Shown here in pieces: positions 63,535 through 64,000 of a stretch of 64,000 nucleotides of DNA; position 1 is the stretch's first letter, and each line of letters begins with the position of its first letter. The notes below the pieces were generated by a model. That model saw only the letters and a program-made list of their open reading frames with translations. It was not told the origin of the DNA and did not search any database. The DNA lies in contig JAEPMR010000009.1 in NCBI GenBank assembly GCA_017643845.1, positions 1 to 64,000 on the forward strand, written 5' to 3'. The position numbers were made by a program, and so were the translations under genes. This DNA is from Marivivens sp. (GTDB taxonomy: Bacteria > Pseudomonadota > Alphaproteobacteria > Rhodobacterales > Rhodobacteraceae).

Positions 63535-64000
63535 ATGATACTGACCGATTTTCTAGGCTCCCCATTTCCCCACGCGGTTCAGGTGACGGATGATTTGTCC
63601 GGCCCGTCCCGTTTCTTCAACCGAGAGCTAAGCTGGCTTGGTTTTAACTGGCGCGTGCTGGAAGAAGCGGAAAACCTGCGCGTGCCACTTCTTGAGCGGC
63701 TAAGGTTCCTCTCGATTTCTGCTACCAACCTCGACGAATTCTATACCGTTCGTGTCGCGGGCCTTCGTGAACTTGCTAAATCGGGAAGCTCTGCCGCCTA
63801 TTTGGATGGACGCACGCCTTCAGAACAGCTCTCTCTCATCAATCAGAACGCCCGCGCACTCATGTCGCGCCAACAGGCGGTCTATGCGGATCTGCAGAGC
63901 CTTTTGTCTGAACATGAAATTTCCGTTCTCAGCCGCGACGACCTCAACCCCGAAGATTTAAGCTATTTGGAAGATATTTTCCTCAATAGTGTATTTCCCG
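63535..64000 (+). CDS. ppk1: polyphosphate kinase 1, partial at window edge
   Basis: SRFFNRELSWLGFNWRVLEEAENLRVPLLERLRFLSISATNLDEFYTVRVAGL. Confidence 0.95.
   Translation, partial: MILTDFLGSPFPHAVQVTDDLSGPSRFFNRELSWLGFNWRVLEEAENLRVPLLERLRFLSISATNLDEFYTVRVAGLRELAKSGSSAAYLDGRTPSEQLSLINQNARALMSRQQAVYADLQSLLSEHEISVLSRDDLNPEDLSYLEDIFLNSVFP

Noticed and set aside
53046-64000. ppk1, ppk2 and phoX-like gene in one window as a phosphate island
   Set aside because: Genes are tens of kb apart or separated by unrelated core genes; hda-ppk1 adjacency is common in Alphaproteobacteria

Overview
The window reads as a gene-dense, high-GC alphaproteobacterial chromosome segment, probably Rhodobacterales/Roseobacter group judging from gene content and order. 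It is mostly core genome: lipB, phoX-like, ctaD, yqeY-like, carA, ilvC, glmM, folP, folB, a PPDK-like gene, glyQ/glyS, trkH, folE2, metZ, ftsY, xseA, purD, sdhE, aspC-like, ppk2, parE, lolD plus a LolC/E permease, proS, hda and the start of ppk1. One tRNA-Leu(GAG) and a few clear intrinsic terminators are present. I found no CRISPR array, prophage, intact transposon or obvious defence island, and no clear multi-gene novel system. The items most worth a second look are: (i) a secreted SPOR/PG-binding/trypsin-like protein whose catalytic triad positions all appear substituted; (ii) a SAM-II-like riboswitch followed by an intrinsic terminator upstream of metZ; (iii) a glycosyltransferase broken by a small internal deletion/frameshift, preceded by a perfect CtrA-type TTAA-N7-TTAA site; (iv) a decayed HNH-endonuclease fragment after parE; (v) a FolB protein with a C-terminal extension resembling the amino-acid-kinase fold; (vi) a membrane-anchored protein of unknown function translationally sandwiched between glyQ and glyS; (vii) a 12-copy hexanucleotide repeat in ftsY; (viii) an FNR-type dyad between ppk2 and parE; (ix) an imperfect direct repeat flanking a small NTF2-like gene. 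All calls are from reading the sequence and supplied ORFs; no searches were run.
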